The notes under the pieces are model-generated. The model was given only the letters and a program-made list of their open reading frames with translations. It searched no databases and had not been told where the DNA came from. This document shows positions 1-12,204 of a DNA stretch of 64,000 bases, in pieces; the stretch's first letter is position 1, and the number at the start of each line of letters is the position of its first letter. The DNA is from Bolinopsis microptera (lineage: Eukaryota > Ctenophora > Tentaculata > Lobata > Bolinopsidae), in contig NC_087082.1 of assembly GCF_026151205.1 (NCBI RefSeq), positions 5,339,908 to 5,403,907 on the forward strand. Direction: 5' to 3'. The translations under genes and the position numbers were made by a program.

Positions 1-993
1 ATAAGTATAATATGATATAATATTATATATAATATATTCATAATCCATGTCTACTATTTGCAATAATATATATAATAATATAGTAAATAATATAATATGT
101 AAATAAGTTATATAATACAAAATATCATAACACACTATTTGCTTCCAGGCCAGCTTCCCCACCAGCACCTTGTCTTGTAATGCCCGGTGCTATAGCTAAA
201 GGCCTCTCTCCCATCAAATTGAAGCCTCCTTCTAAGCAGTCTTTTGAAAACAGGTCAGTTGGTTAGTACAGTTACTGTGGTTACTGTGGTTACAATAGTG
301 GCTATAGTTACAATTGTTGCTATAGTTATTATGGTTACTTTGGTCACTATATTATTACATATTATAAACCATATCAAAGTTCAAAATATCTGAAAACAAC
401 AATCATAAGAACTTTATTGGTATCTGTCTCAAAACACCCCCCCCCCCCCCCCCTTTACTGAATCAGCATAGTGGATAACAATATTCAACTGTTACGGCTG
501 AAATCACCATTTGATGACGTTGCTCTAGCAAGTGTCCCATAGTTTCATGAACTGTTATGGTATTAAGTTAATTTAGTAACGTCATGATCGGCTTACTCTG
601 ATGTGGGCTGCTAAACGTTTTAATTTGTTTCATTTTTGTGCACAGCGTTAATTTCTTTTCATTTACTGGTATGGGACGAAAGACAAAATCGAAAATTTAA
701 AGCATCAAAAACTTTCGAAAATAAATTTGGATATTGAATCAGAATTTTCAGTTTCCTACATATTTTACAGAGATTTAAAACCAATTCAGTTCTCATAATA
801 TTTATTCTGGCTTTTAATCGGTCATTTTCTATCGATGAGCACACATAATACATATTCTGGTCACATGAAATGTCACATGAGATTAACAACTAAAATTTTA
901 TCATTCAAAACAAATTAAAATTAAATTCAATACACAATTTTTGGGCAGTGACTTCATCGTCTATGAACAATTTTCTGAACCGTTTATTATCTG
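1..993. other. Non-coding AT-rich flank
   Basis: No convincing coding sequence. The first 130 bases are almost pure A/T. Bases 258-345 hold loose imperfect repeats of a GTTACTGTG / GTTGCTATAG type. On the minus strand, AATAAA-type sequences near 983-988 and 799-805 could serve as poly(A) signals for the receptor gene ending at 994. The short open frames here are not supported. Confidence 0.6.
437..453. repeat. Pure C17 run
   Basis: Seventeen uninterrupted C residues. This is one of six long G or C homopolymers in an otherwise AT-rich window. The length is prone to sequencing and assembly error. Confidence 0.9.
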
Positions 994-2274
994 CTATATA
1001 CACTTTATGCCTCCTTTTCGTTTATTATTTGTCATTCCAGAGAAAGACGAAATCAAAACCTTACCTTCCGTTTCGTGGAGACCAACCTTTTCAATTCGGT
1101 CACAATCTGGTCCATTTCTTGAGATTGGAATTATTGGGACCATCCGTCGATTCTCACCAACCTCGAATTTTAAACTGTCACGAAGCTTAATCCTTCCATT
1201 TCGACGACGAATTCCATAATTTGCAGGCAAGAGTTTGTAATTGTCTGCAGAACTAATGAACCGGCGGCTGGCATGCTGGCGACTCAATGTAGTGCCCCGT
1301 AAACATCCACCTCTAACCCACTCTCGTAACGATTTGAACCTGGTGAAGTATACAACAGGGTTAGCAGCGGCATTAAGACCCGTTAATAGGATAGCAGTCA
1401 CGTTCCAGGAGTAGAAATACATGGCAGGGGAGTTGTAGATAGGGCCAGGGTACTCCAGAGAGGTTATAGTGATGAGGTAGAGGACATAGTTGATGAAGAG
1501 AGGAATGTTGGATAGAATGTACATTATTGTCACCATGATGATAGTTCCGGTTGCTTTTCTGTTAGTGCTTTCTATTTTGAGACTGGACCTCCTCATCGCA
1601 TACTTTACCTTCGTTCTCTTGTCCTTAACTTGCCTCACCACCAGAATCTTTTGCGCTGAGATCACGCAGCTGAGAGTTATTGGGACGACAGGGAACGCAA
1701 GCCCGGCAGTGTCCATAGCATTGTCTATGGTGTCCCAAAGAATTGAAATGCTCTCTCCAGGAATAGGATCAGCCCAGCAGTACCCACCTTCCCAATGGTA
1801 CGTTATCCGGACTAGGTTAATAGAGGGAGGGATAACAAAGAAGCATGTCATCAATACCCACAAAACAGCAAGTGCTCTCAATACAGTTTTCCGGTTGACT
1901 CTCTTGAGTGGGTAGACTAAGGTGTAGGTCCGGGTGCAAGAGAGGGTTGCAACAAGAAATACAGACATTCTCTGAGACATCTGGAAAAGAATATGATGAA
2001 CAGAGCATGCTCCTGGAAGCCATAACTCTCTTAGTCTTAGCATGGTTATACCATGATTGAAGCAAAGGAAACAGATGGTTGCATCTTGAAGAGCAGCCAA
2101 AGTATACAGGTAAGTGGGAAGATCCATGCTTTTTAATTGTTGTCTGGTGAAATAAAAAAGAGATAGGAGGTTAGCTGGGAGTCCGAAGAGAAAGCAGCAT
2201 ATGTACAAGGTTCCTATGGTGATATCTGCTATCTTGTAGTTAGGATCTTGTTGGAACTCCGTGATGTTGTACAT
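994..2274 (-). CDS. Orphan class A (rhodopsin-like) GPCR, paralog 1
   Basis: Seven-transmembrane receptor of 426 residues in one exon, expected at the plasma membrane; the ligand is unknown. The first ATG is at 2272-2274; an open frame continues a few codons upstream but only through a TTG. An N-glycosylation site (NIT) lies at residues 3-5. Class A landmarks are N35 in TM1 (GLPAN), D64 in TM2 (ALQDA), the TM3 Cys C90, W139 in TM4, the ECL2 Cys C166 (EGGYCW) and NPVVY at about 305-309 in TM7. DRY is replaced by TRTY (114-117). The TM6 CWxP motif reads SNIP, so the usual Trp is Asn. The third loop (about 211-240) is basic and shorter than in paralog 2. The C-tail is about 115 residues and basic. 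The ECL2 NIS site of the two paralogs reads SIS here and is lost. Family membership is confident; any narrower assignment (peptide or chemosensory receptor) would be a guess. Confidence 0.93.
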   Translation of the reverse strand: MYNITEFQQDPNYKIADITIGTLYICCFLFGLPANLLSLFYFTRQQLKSMDLPTYLYTLAALQDATICFLCFNHGITMLRLRELWLPGACSVHHILFQMSQRMSVFLVATLSCTRTYTLVYPLKRVNRKTVLRALAVLWVLMTCFFVIPPSINLVRITYHWEGGYCWADPIPGESISILWDTIDNAMDTAGLAFPVVPITLSCVISAQKILVVRQVKDKRTKVKYAMRRSSLKIESTNRKATGTIIMVTIMYILSNIPLFINYVLYLITITSLEYPGPIYNSPAMYFYSWNVTAILLTGLNAAANPVVYFTRFKSLREWVRGGCLRGTTLSRQHASRRFISSADNYKLLPANYGIRRRNGRIKLRDSLKFEVGENRRMVPIIPISRNGPDCDRIEKVGLHETEGKVLISSFSGMTNNKRKGGIKCI

Positions 2275-3499
2275 ATTGGCTCTCAAAGGTCCTTGAAAAA
2301 TTTAGGTATTATCGAAGGTTTGTGAAATAGCGAGCGTACTCAGAACTTATAAATTGAAAATTTTAAGTCGGGGTCAAACCAACTCAATTTAGAGAACAAA
2401 TAATCACAGTTTAATTATGTTGCATCAAATCTAATTCACTGATAGTTTTAATCCCTTAAAGTTGTAAGTTAAGGCACAATGGAGTGGCAGACAGTTCAAT
2501 ACTTCATTAACCGTAGCAATGTCATAAACACGAGGTTCAACAAGTCGAAAATTCGAGGAACGGACAAAAAGGTTTAAACAAAATATTTTAAACAAAATTG
2601 TAAGGTCACAATATAGCAATGACAGTTCAGTAATTATACTATCATAATACAGTTACAACTACAATACTAAAGGTACATAATATGGTTCTGATTATGAGTC
2701 TATTCATAAACATATTGGTCATGAGGCGATGTTCCATTGATTATTAAACAAGTAATTATTGAATATTTCATCAAGGCACATGTCATCCATTCGCTGTTGT
2801 GTACAATGATACGCACAATCACGTGATAATCACGTGATACATACAGCATTCATCAGCATAGTACATAATAATTAGAGGGATACACTCTGGAGGATAATTA
2901 GATTTAAATAGTTTCACTGATTAGCTCGGGTCGGTTCTGTTACAATTGCTGGTTATTATTATGATAACCCATAATAACAACCATTAGTCTTAATTACAGT
3001 GTCGTAACCACATCACACTGCGTTCACCATCTATCCAAGGGGCCATCCATATTTAAGTTGTCAAACAAGGGGGTAAGGGGTTTCGATGACGAAGGGGGAG
3101 GGGAACACAGAGTCAAACTTCTAAAGTGAAGTTTGAAGTTCTGTGTTCATGTTGGTGACTGATGTAACATTGCATCTCGTCAATATGGAACTGGCATGAA
3201 ATTTTCTAGAAGAGTAAAATCACCAGAATTAAAGATGAAGGACCTTATTGAACCTGTTCTATAAGCTCCTTCATCAATAAACCTGTTCCATCAAATTGAC
3301 TATTTTTTATGCAATTTAGACATCGAAAACAGGGGGAGGGGGTTTCCATTTTACGACGGAATGTGAGTTGTGACGGTGGGTACCTGGACTTAAGGTTTTT
3401 TTTAATAGGGTGCCAAGGGTGCCAGCACCCTTGCCTCAAATTTTTTCATCGAAAAATTAAAATTGGCTGAAACGAAAAAAAAAACATATTTTCTTGGGA
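2275..3499. other. Intergenic, upstream of GPCR paralog 1
   Basis: No coding sequence seen. This should contain the promoter of the minus-strand receptor, but no clear TATA box was picked out. Two CACGTG E-box palindromes lie close together near 2820-2840. Just 5' of the ATG the minus strand reads ...TTTGAG|AGCCAATATG, so a 5'-UTR intron acceptor is possible but unproven. Confidence 0.4.
3038..3150. mobile_element. Decayed MITE-like fragment with hairpin
   Basis: It begins GGGGCCATCCATATTTAAG, followed by G-rich segments. This resembles the ends of a common invertebrate MITE type starting GGG(A/G)CC.T.CA. It contains an imperfect hairpin with arms 3104-3121 and 3128-3147. No target duplication was found. 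A possible relative lies at 18137-18305. Assignment is by general resemblance only. Confidence 0.25.
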
Positions 3500-3521
3500 G
3501 GGGGGGGGGGGGGGGGGGGGG
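3500..3521. repeat. Pure G22 run
   Basis: Twenty-two uninterrupted G residues just before the 124-bp minisatellite. The length is likely uncertain in the assembly. Confidence 0.9.
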
Positions 3522-3579
3522 TGAGGTTAGGATTGAATTGACCATGGTTAATGAGGGTCTGTACATGCTCAAATAGTGG

Positions 3580-4600
3580 GCCTGTTGATAGCTTGGATGT
3601 GTTTTATTATAGTGTAGACTTACTTACATGGGTCTATACTCTATAAGGTGGAATAGTGTGTCTGTTGATATTGATAGTGGGTCTGTTGTTATTAAGTGTG
3701 TGTCTACTCGCTTAATAGTGGGTCTTTGCTACTCTGAAATGGGTCTGTAGATTGACTTGTCGGTCTGTAAGATGAAATAGTGGGCCTGTTGATATTGATA
3801 GTGGGTCTGTTGTTATTAAGTGTGTGTCTACTCGCTTAATAGTGGGTCTTTGCTACTCTGAAATGGGTCTGTAGATTGACTTGTGGGTCTGTAAGATGAA
3901 ATAGTGGGTCTGTTGATATTGATAGTGGGTCTGTTGTTATTAAGTGTGTGTCTACTCGCTTAATAGTGGGTCTTTGCTACTCTGAAATGGGTCTGTAGAT
4001 TGACTTAAGGTCTGTAAGATGAAATAGTGGGCCTGTTGATATTGATAGTGGGTCTGTTGTTATTAAGTGTGTGTCTACTCGCTTAATAGTGGGTCTTTGC
4101 TACTCTGAAATGGGTCTGTAGGTTGACTTGTGGGTCTGTAAGATGAAATAGTGGGCCTGTTGATATTGATAGTGGCCGTGGGTCTGTTGTTATTAAGTGT
4201 GTGTCTACTCGCTTAATAGTGGGTCTTTGCTACTCTGAAATGGGTCTGTAGATTGACTTGTGGGTCTGTAAGATGAAATAGTGGGCCTGTTGATATCGAT
4301 AGTGGGTCTGTTGTTATTAAGTGTGTGTCTACTCGCTTAATAGTGGGCCTTTGCTACTCTGAAATGGGTCTGTAGATTTATTTGTGGGTCTGTAAGGTTA
4401 CAAAGTGGGTCTGTTGTTATTGGCAGTGGGTCTCTAAGGTCAAATAGTGGGCCTATTTTTATTAAGTGTGTGTCTACTAGCTTAATAGTGGGTCTTTGCT
4501 ACTCTGAAATGGGTCTGTGGATTGACTTGTGGGTCTGTAAGATGAAATAGTGGGTCTGTTGATATTGATAGTAGGTCTGTTGTTATCAACTGTGTGTCTA
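3580..4600. repeat. 124-bp minisatellite, about 7-8 copies
   Basis: The unit anchor GATGAAATAGTGGG recurs at 3771, 3895, 4018, 4142 and 4272, giving a period of 123-124 bp, with a 6-bp insertion in one copy. The outer copies are degenerate. Each unit is itself made of loose repeats of a GTGGGTCTGT word. Echoes of that word appear at 5355 and 5390. Non-coding. Confidence 0.9.
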
Positions 4601-7441
4601 CTCCCCCATGGTCGCCTGGTAACTGGGCTGTGTTTATGACTGCAGTCAGTCAAAGATTTGAACTGTTGATTAGTCATTAGTAAATATCTGTCATAACATC
4701 CAAGCAAACATTCTAGAAGACTTCTATAAATAGTCAATAGTGTCCCCTAGACCGTAGGAAATGTAAAAATTTTAAGACGATGAGGCCTGAGTAAGTCGTA
4801 AATTCTGATTGGAGAATGCAGATTGCTGTTGTGAAGTTACCAACTTTACGTGAGTACTTGATTCTTTTCAATCCCAGTTTATTGCTGTCCTACAAATTTC
4901 TTTAATGCCAAATGTCGTCTAAAACACCCTGTTTCGCAAAAATTTTCCAGGGGGCTGCGCCCCCCAGACCCCTGCCACAGCTTGCTCGCTTCGCTCGCTG
5001 CACAGCTGGATTAAAAAACCTGGCTACCTCCCTGACCTATACCTACATCTTTATACTATAAGTATAAAGCCAGCATTTTAAGGGGTATTTGTAAGTTTTC
5101 CACATATGTATGAGTGGACTTTGGAAATCAAATTATCAACCAAAATGTGGTGGAATATTGCATATATATGAATAGTACATATAATCATTCTGACGGAAGA
5201 AGGTCATCAACTTCAAGTCATAAATTATGGAATGTAATATTTAGTCCAATCTCTAAGATTGTTGATAGGGAAAGTTCAAAAAATTGGATTAACAAATTTG
5301 CGAAAAAAGTTACTGCGAGCGCAGCTCAGCCAGCGAGCCACATTCAATGGAAAAGTGGGTCTTTAACCCAAAAAAGTCAGCACCATTGGGTGGGTCTGTG
5401 GCACCCAGAAAAAAAAAACCTTACCTGGACTGTAACCTGGCAACTGTAACCTAGCAATTATAGTTCATGTTTGGAAAGCTTACAGCTTGTGACGTTCAGA
5501 TTCAGGTTCAGTTCAGGTCAGCAATGCAGTGGTGTTTGAAACACCACTGTAGGAGCATGATACTAGCCGGGCATATAACGAGACACAATGATGAACTGGC
5601 CCATCAAGTAATTTTCTAGGAGCACCAGCGATCAGCATGGGTATCGGGGACCAGGACGCCCATATCTAACATTCTTGGATATGCTGAAGAGGGATACCAA
5701 ACTGCCAAGCAGTCAGGATATCCAGACAGTAATGCTTTACCGAAAAGTGTGGAAGGGGTACATAGCTGCTCGGACTTTAGAGTCGACCTAAGTCAGCAAG
5801 TCAGCAATAAAGTAGTAAAGCTTGTGATACCCAGAACTAGTAACAAATGGGTCGAGAGAGAAGGCCAGTTACACAGTGTTCACTAATTCCTCCGTCTTTG
5901 AACACGATGCTTATACTAAATACAGGTAAATACATTATTCATATTATAGTCATGAACTCCAGTTTTACACCAGTTGTTACTGACCGTTAGTACTTAGGCT
6001 ACTTTAGCAGTGCACTAATAAAGTAGCCGCCTAGTAGAGTCGCCGCCTAGTAGAGTCGCCTCCTAGAGCCGACCTGGCTCGTCTAAACTTCTAAATTAGG
6101 TATATTTTAGAGATGAACCTTTTAATCCTGTGACATATAAAGGTGAAGACATATTCGTGTTACTGGTTCTCAGTACTATTTACTTATTTAGGTAAGTAGG
6201 TAGTAATCACTGAAACTTTCTGTAGACTAACATTCTTAGAGATCTACAAGTACAAAGGAAGATTAGGGCAGTCTGCAGTCTGCAGTCGTATTGTAAGCAC
6301 CTATGTACAATATGGCATAATGGGTAACACGACCCTTGTCCTAACGCGACTCTTAGAGTCCGATAATGTGAACCTTCTAGCTTGCCAATTGCTCAAATGA
6401 TGCACCAATGTACCATGTGAAAAGTGAGGCCAGTACTTAGGCAAAGGCCATACATTATGCGACTAAGCAAAAGCAGAAGCTTTATTATACCAGGTCTAAC
6501 ATTGCAAATCAGCACAAAAACTGCAAATGAATCTAACTGAAACACTAACGATATTCGAAATTGAGTCACTGTCAGAATAGTGTGTGGATACATTATTTTA
6601 ACCATCATGAGTATAAAGTGGTCCCCCCTCTCGTAACTAGAGACACAGCAAGGACGCTAACGATCACACTAACAGTCACTTTTCTGTGAGTTCTAGACTC
6701 GTAGTTATTACGTTACTGTAGGTACTAACATACTAATGATAACTATTAAATGATGATAACCAGCATTTACAAATTGAGCCTATACTGGTGGCAGGGATTG
6801 ACTATTGAGTGGTATCAGTTCACTTTTCAAGAAGACATAATATGCTGAATTAAATTATTTTTGAGGACAATTTCAGCTCGCAAATGGAGTTGAAACTTGG
6901 CCATTTTTAGCAAGATTATAGAAAAAGGACAGAAATAGGAGACAGCATTCTTAGAATTTTGATTTAGGCTTTAAATTTTTATAATTAATGTCGGAAGTGA
7001 GGAAAAATAAATGTTAGAATAATGGAGTTTATCAAAGGTGTTAATTGCGTCGTTGCGTTGCTTCGCAATATCAAGATATTGCACGTGCACGAGCAAGGAC
7101 AGGTTAGCAACGCACGTTGCCATGCTTTATGATATGTCATGACTAGCTCACATTAAAAAAGTAACTTTGAGCAAAAGTATAACTTATTATAAGGCAAAGA
7201 CAAAACTTACTGAGAATATTTTGACCTTAATTGCGCTAATACCACCTATCATCCCCCCATTAACTGTGCGTAGTAAAACTGAGAGAAACGCACCAAAGTT
7301 ATGAAATTCTGTTTAAACACAAAAATAAACTTTACCTGAAGTGTGAACTAGTTTGAAAGTCAACAGAATGCCACCTAGCTTGCCACTCCTGCAATAATTG
7401 GACGTTGACTCCTTAGAGAAAAAAAAGGAAAAACTCAGAGT
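4601..7441. other. Intergenic region
   Basis: No gene supported. A GC-rich island at 4948-5010 (GGGGGCTGCGCCCCCCAG, then TTGCTCGCTTCGCTCGCTGC) and a related-looking GC stretch at 5310-5345 stand out from the AT-rich surroundings and look like pieces of a dispersed repeat. Short direct repeats of GTCGCCGCCTAGTAGA lie at 6025-6065. An 18-bp palindrome GCAATATCAAGATATTGC is near 7066. Confidence 0.4.
5527..5549. repeat. 23-bp near-perfect palindrome
   Basis: Two 11-base arms, beginning CAGTGGTG and ending CACCACTG, around a single unmatched central base. It could form a tight hairpin or be joined ends of a small transposon. No flanking duplication was recognised. Confidence 0.6.
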
Positions 7442-7545
7442 CAGCTTGGTTTATTCATCGAATATATTATGTACACATAAAACACATTCTAAAAATTAAT
7501 TTTATGAAAGTACACTAATGAATCAATCAGTTAAAATAGAACATT
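7442..7545. repeat. Diverged copy of the 10-12 kb spacer
   Basis: The stretch with TATGTACACATAAAA.ACA, ATT(A/C)ATTTTATGAAA and AATCAATC(A/G)GTTAA matches the spacer at 10045-10160 and 11884-12000 with gaps. It is an older relative of the duplicated spacer. Confidence 0.5.
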
Positions 7546-7926
7546 ATATATATATATATCATATCCTATGATCTGTAGTCTAGCCCTTTAAATTTAGTGA
7601 TATTCAGTACTAGTAATACTGTAAAGAAGAGATTTGAAAAGGCAAACGAACAAATTAAATTTAAGAAAATAAAACTATCAATGTGGCTAAAGCAATGGTA
7701 AAACAAAGTCATTGTGACATGACATGCACGTGTTTAGCAATAGCATTCCATTGGCATGTGATCACTGAACAGCATTCTGTTGTCATGGGATCAGCATTCT
7801 GTTGTCGTGGGATTGCCGGATTGGAGGCATTAGGTGCAGCTCCTTCAATTGTCTGCTTAAATAGTAACAAAAGCAATCTAAGGAACGCTTATAATTCCAA
7901 AGATCATGCAGTCAAATTATACCAAA

Positions 7927-8027
7927 TGTTTTATTCGTGCTTAATTAAACTGCTAATTCAAACGAACTATTTGGTACTGTACAGATAAAACAACACCAAC
8001 TACGCTACAATTGACGACAAATTCCCT
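7927..8027. repeat. Dispersed about 100-bp repeat, copy A
   Basis: It matches 16163-16268 closely along its length (GCTTAATTAAACTG.TAATTCA, GGTACTGTACA.ATAAAACAAC, CACAATTGACG.CAAATTC). The 66-bp repeat that follows copy B is absent here. Confidence 0.7.
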
Positions 8028-8440
8028 AGAGAAGATTGCAATAGACCGATAGACGCAGTGAAACGCAGATCGTTACTCGATTACAAAGCATCCCAACTCA
8101 TTTGGAGTTTGTGACCGTATGTATATAATTTCTCTGGGTGTGCTCTATCTGTTCGTGAACAAGACACAAAACATAGGAGAGTAAAATTATAAGTGAGCCC
8201 CTTTACTTGGTATTGTGCATTATCAGAGACAATCTGAAAACATTTACAAAACAATTAATCTGAAGTTTGATTAATATTCATTGTATTACCTGCTCACTGA
8301 GAAGACACAAGGAAACATCCTGCTGAAAGATTCAAACATATTATTTGCTTCCTAAGCAAAGGGGAAGCAGGGAATCAGGCCGTTCATAACCCTGTCTAGA
8401 TATTTGAGTTGAGGGGTCAAGTGAGCATACTTCACAGTGG
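8028..8440. other. Intergenic, nothing recognised
   Basis: No coding, RNA or repeat signal was recognised between the dispersed repeat and the start of the 32-bp array. Confidence 0.4.
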
Positions 8441-10004
8441 GAGGTGAACTGTTGCTAGGTTACAGTTGCTAGGTTACAGTTAATGAGAGGTGAACTGTTG
8501 CTAGGTTACGGTTAGTGAGAGGTTAACTGTTGCTATGTTACAGTTAGTGAGAGGTGAACTGTTGCTAGGTTACAGTTAGTGAGAGGTGAACTGTTGCTAG
8601 GTTACAGTTAGTAAGAGGTTAACTGTTGCTAGGTTACAGTTAGTGAGAGGTTAACTGTTGCTAGGTTACAGTTAGTGAGAGGTGAACTGTTGCTATGTTA
8701 CAGTTAGTGAGAGGTTAACAGTTGCTAGGTTACTGTTGCTAGGTTACAGTTAGTGAGAGGTGAACTGTTGCTATGTTACAGTTAGTGAGAGGTGAACTGT
8801 TGCTAGGTTACAGTTAGTGAGAGGTTAACAGTTGCTAGGTTACAGTTAGTGAGAGGTTAACTGTTGCTATGTTACAGTTAGTGAGAGGTGAACTGTTGCT
8901 AGGTTACAGTTAGTGAGAGGTGAACTGTTGCTATGTTACAGTTAGTGAGAGGTTAACAGTTGCTAGGTTACAGTTAGTGAGAGGTTAACTGTTGCTAGGT
9001 TACAGTTAGTGAGAGGTTAACTGTTGCTAGGTTACAGTTAGTGAGAGGTGAACAGTTGCTAAGTTACAGTTAGTGAGAGGTTAACAGTTGCTAGGTTACA
9101 GTTAGTGAGAGGTTAACTGTTCCTAGGTTACAGTTAGTGAGAGGTTAACTGTTGCTAGGTTACAGTTAGTGAGAGGTTAACTGTTGCTAGGTTACAGTTA
9201 GTGAGAGGTGAACTGTTGAGTGTTGCTAGGTTACAGTTAGTGAGAGGTTAACTGTTGCTAGGTTACAGTTAGTGAGGGGTGAACTCTTGCTAGGTTACAG
9301 TTAGTGAGATTTTAACTGTTGCTAGGTTACAGTTAGTGAGAGGTGAACTGTTGCTAGGTTACAGTTAGTGAGAGGTGAACTGTTGCTATGTTACAGTTAG
9401 TGAGAGGTGAACTGTTGCTATGTTACAGTTAGTGAGAGGTTAACAGTTGCTAGGTTACAGTTAGTGAGAGGTGAACTGTTGCTAGGTTACAGTTAGAGAG
9501 AGGTTAACTGTTGCTAGGTTACAGTTAGTGAGAGGTTAACTGTTGCTAGGTTACAGTTAGTGAGAGGTGAACTGTTGCTAGGTTACAGTTAGTGAGAGGT
9601 GAACTGTTGCTAGGTTACAGTTAGTGAGAGGTTAACTGTTGCTAGGTTACAGTTAGTGAGAGGTTAACTGTTGCTAGGTTACAGTTAGTGAGAGGTGAAC
9701 TGTTGCTAGGTTACAGTTAGTGAGAGGTTAACTGTTGCTAGGTTACAGTTAGTGAGAGGTTAACTGTTGCTAGGTTACAGTTAGTGAGAGGTGAACTGTT
9801 GCTAGGTTACAGTTAGTGAGAGGTGAACTGTTGAGTGTTGCTAGGTTACAGTTAGTGAGAGGTTAACTGTTGCTAGGTTACAGTTAGTGAGGGGTGAACT
9901 CTTGCTAGGTTACAGTTAGTGAGATGTTAACTGTTGCTAGGTTACAGTTAGTGAGAGGTGAACTGTTGCTACTTGCTAGTTTACAGTTAGTGAGAGGTGA
10001 ACTG
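8441..10004. repeat. 32-bp minisatellite, array 1 (about 48 copies)
   Basis: The unit is GAGGT(G/T)AACTGTTGCTAGG followed by TTACAGTTAGTGA, period 32 bp. Variants are GCTATG for GCTAGG, CAGTTG for CTGTTG and an occasional extra GAGTGTT. The invariant core GTTGCTA(G/T)GTTAC resembles an RFX X-box with a one-base spacer. Variants are mixed along the array, so it has probably been re-expanded by unequal exchange. Confidence 0.95.
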
Positions 10005-10365
10005 TCTTTCCCCTCAGTGTAATATACACAGCTCAGAGTGCAGTTTAAACAGCTCAGATAGGTATCTATACATTGAATATAAAATTATGTACACATAAAA
10101 GACATACGTTATTCTACAAATTCATTTTATGAAACAATCAATCAATTAATCAATCAATCGGTTAATAAAATATTGCTGAATCGTACCAACTACCAACTAC
10201 CATGGTATCCTCTGTTCAAGATCATGATCAGAGATAAGGATCACGTTTATTTGGTAATTTAAGGGTCAGGATTAGAAGTAACACATTTTCAAGATCATGA
10301 TGATATTATGCTGACTACACTTAATTAAATTAATCAATAAATTATTTAATTACAGTACCGTCCTG
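10005..10365. repeat. Spacer copy 1 of the higher-order duplication
   Basis: A 0.36-kb AT-rich non-repetitive segment, nearly identical to 11844-12204 at a constant offset of 1839 bp. Only a few base differences were noticed. No coding sequence. Confidence 0.95.
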
Positions 10366-11843
10366 CTAGGTTACAGTTAATGAGAGGTGAACTGTTGCTA
10401 GGTTACGGTTAGTGAGAGGTTAACTGTTGCTATGTTACATATACAGTTAGTGAGAGGTGAACTGTTGCTAGGTTACAGTTAGTGAGAGGTGAACTGTTGC
10501 TAGGTTACAGTTAGTAAGAGGTTAACTGTTGCTAGGTTACAGTTAGTGAGAGGTTAACTGTTGCTAGGTTACAGTTAGTGAGAGGTGAACTGTTGCTATG
10601 TTACAGTTAGTGAGAGGTTAACAGTTGCTAGGTTACTGTTGCTAGGTTACAGTTAGTGAGAGGTGAACTGTTGCTAGGTTACAGTTAGTGAGAGGTGAAC
10701 TGTTGCTATGTTACAGTTAGTGAGAGGTGAACTGTTGCTAGGTTACAGTTAGTGAGAGGTTAACAGTTGCTAGGTTACAGTTAGAGAGAGGTTAACTGTT
10801 GCTATGTTACAGTTAGTGAGAGGTGAACTGTTGCTAGGTTACAGTTAGTGAGAGGTGAACTGTTGCTATGTTACAGTTAGTGAGAGGTGAACTGTTGCTA
10901 GGTTACAGTTAGTGAGAGGTGAACTGTTGCTATGTTACAGTTAGTGAGAGGTTAACAGTTGCTAGGTTACAGTTAGTGAGAGGTTAACTGTTGCTAGGTT
11001 ACAGTTAGTGAGAGGTTAACTGTTGCTAGGTTACAGTTAGTGAGAGGTGAACTGTTGAGTGTTGCTAGGTTACAGTTAGTGAGAGGTGAACTGTTGCTAT
11101 GTTACAGTTAGTGAGAGGTTAACAGTTGCTAGGTTACAGTTAGTGAGAGGTTAACTGTTGCTAGGTTACAGTTAGTGAGAGGTTAACTGTTGCTAGGTTA
11201 CAGTTAGTGAGAGGTGAACTGTTGAGTGTTGCTAGGTTACAGTTAGTGAGAGGTTAACTGTTGCTAGGTTACAGTTAGTGAGGGGTGAACTCTTGCTAGG
11301 TTACAGTTAGTGAGATGTTAACTGTTGCTAGGTTACAGTTAGTGAGAGGTGAACTGTTGCTAGGTTACAGTTAGTGAGAGGTGAACTGTTGCTATGTTAC
11401 AGTTAGTGAGAGGTGAACTGTTGCTAGGTTACAGTTAGTGAGAGGTTAACAGTTGCTAGGTTACAGTTAGTGAGAGGTGAACTGTTGCTAGGTTACAGTT
11501 AGAGAGAGGTTAACTGTTGCTAGGTTACAGTTAGTGAGAGGTTAACTGTTGCTAGGTTACAGTTAGTGAGAGGTGAACTGTTGCTAGGTTACAGTTAGTG
11601 AGAGGTGAACTGTTGCTAGGTTACAGTTAGTGAGAGGTTAACTGTTGCTAGGTTACAGTTAGTGAGAGGTTAACTGTTGCTAGGTTACAGTTAGTGAGAG
11701 GTGAACTGTTGAGTGTTGCTAGGTTACAGTTAGTGAGAGGTTAACTGTTGCTAGGTTACAGTTAGTGAGGGGTGAACTCTTGCTAGGTTACAGTTAGTGA
11801 GAGGTGAACTGTTGCTAGTTTACAGTTAGTGAGAGGTGAACTG
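10366..11843. repeat. 32-bp minisatellite, array 2 (about 46 copies)
   Basis: Same unit as array 1. Its first units (TTACAGTTAATGAGAGG, then GGTTACGGTTAGTGA) repeat the order of variants seen near 8468, so array and spacer were duplicated together. Offset at the start is about 1897 bp and at the end 1839 bp, so unit number has changed since duplication. Confidence 0.95.
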
Positions 11844-12204
11844 TCCTTCCCCTCAGTGTAATATACACAGCTCAGAGTGAAGTTTAAACAGCTCAGATAG
11901 GTATCTATACATTGAATATAAAATTATGTACACATAAAAGACATACGTTATTCTACAAATTCATTTTATGAAACAATCAATCAATTAATCAATCAATCAG
12001 TTAATAAAATATTGCTGAATCGTACCAACTACCAACTACCATGGTATCCTCTGTTCAAGATCATGATCAGAGATAAGGATCACGTTTATTTGGTAATTTA
12101 AGGGTCAGGATTAGAAGTAACACATTTTCAAGATCATGATGATATTATGCTGACTACACTTAATTAAATTAATCAATAAATTATTTAATTACAGTACCGT
12201 CCTG
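11844..12204. repeat. Spacer copy 2 of the higher-order duplication
   Basis: Nearly identical to 10005-10365. The match ends at ACAGTACCGTCCTG, where copy 1 runs into array 2 and copy 2 runs into unique sequence. This marks the duplication junction. Confidence 0.95.

Noticed and set aside
8441-11843. CRISPR-like regular repeats
   Set aside because: Units are directly adjacent with no unique spacers, and the context is eukaryotic; it is a minisatellite.
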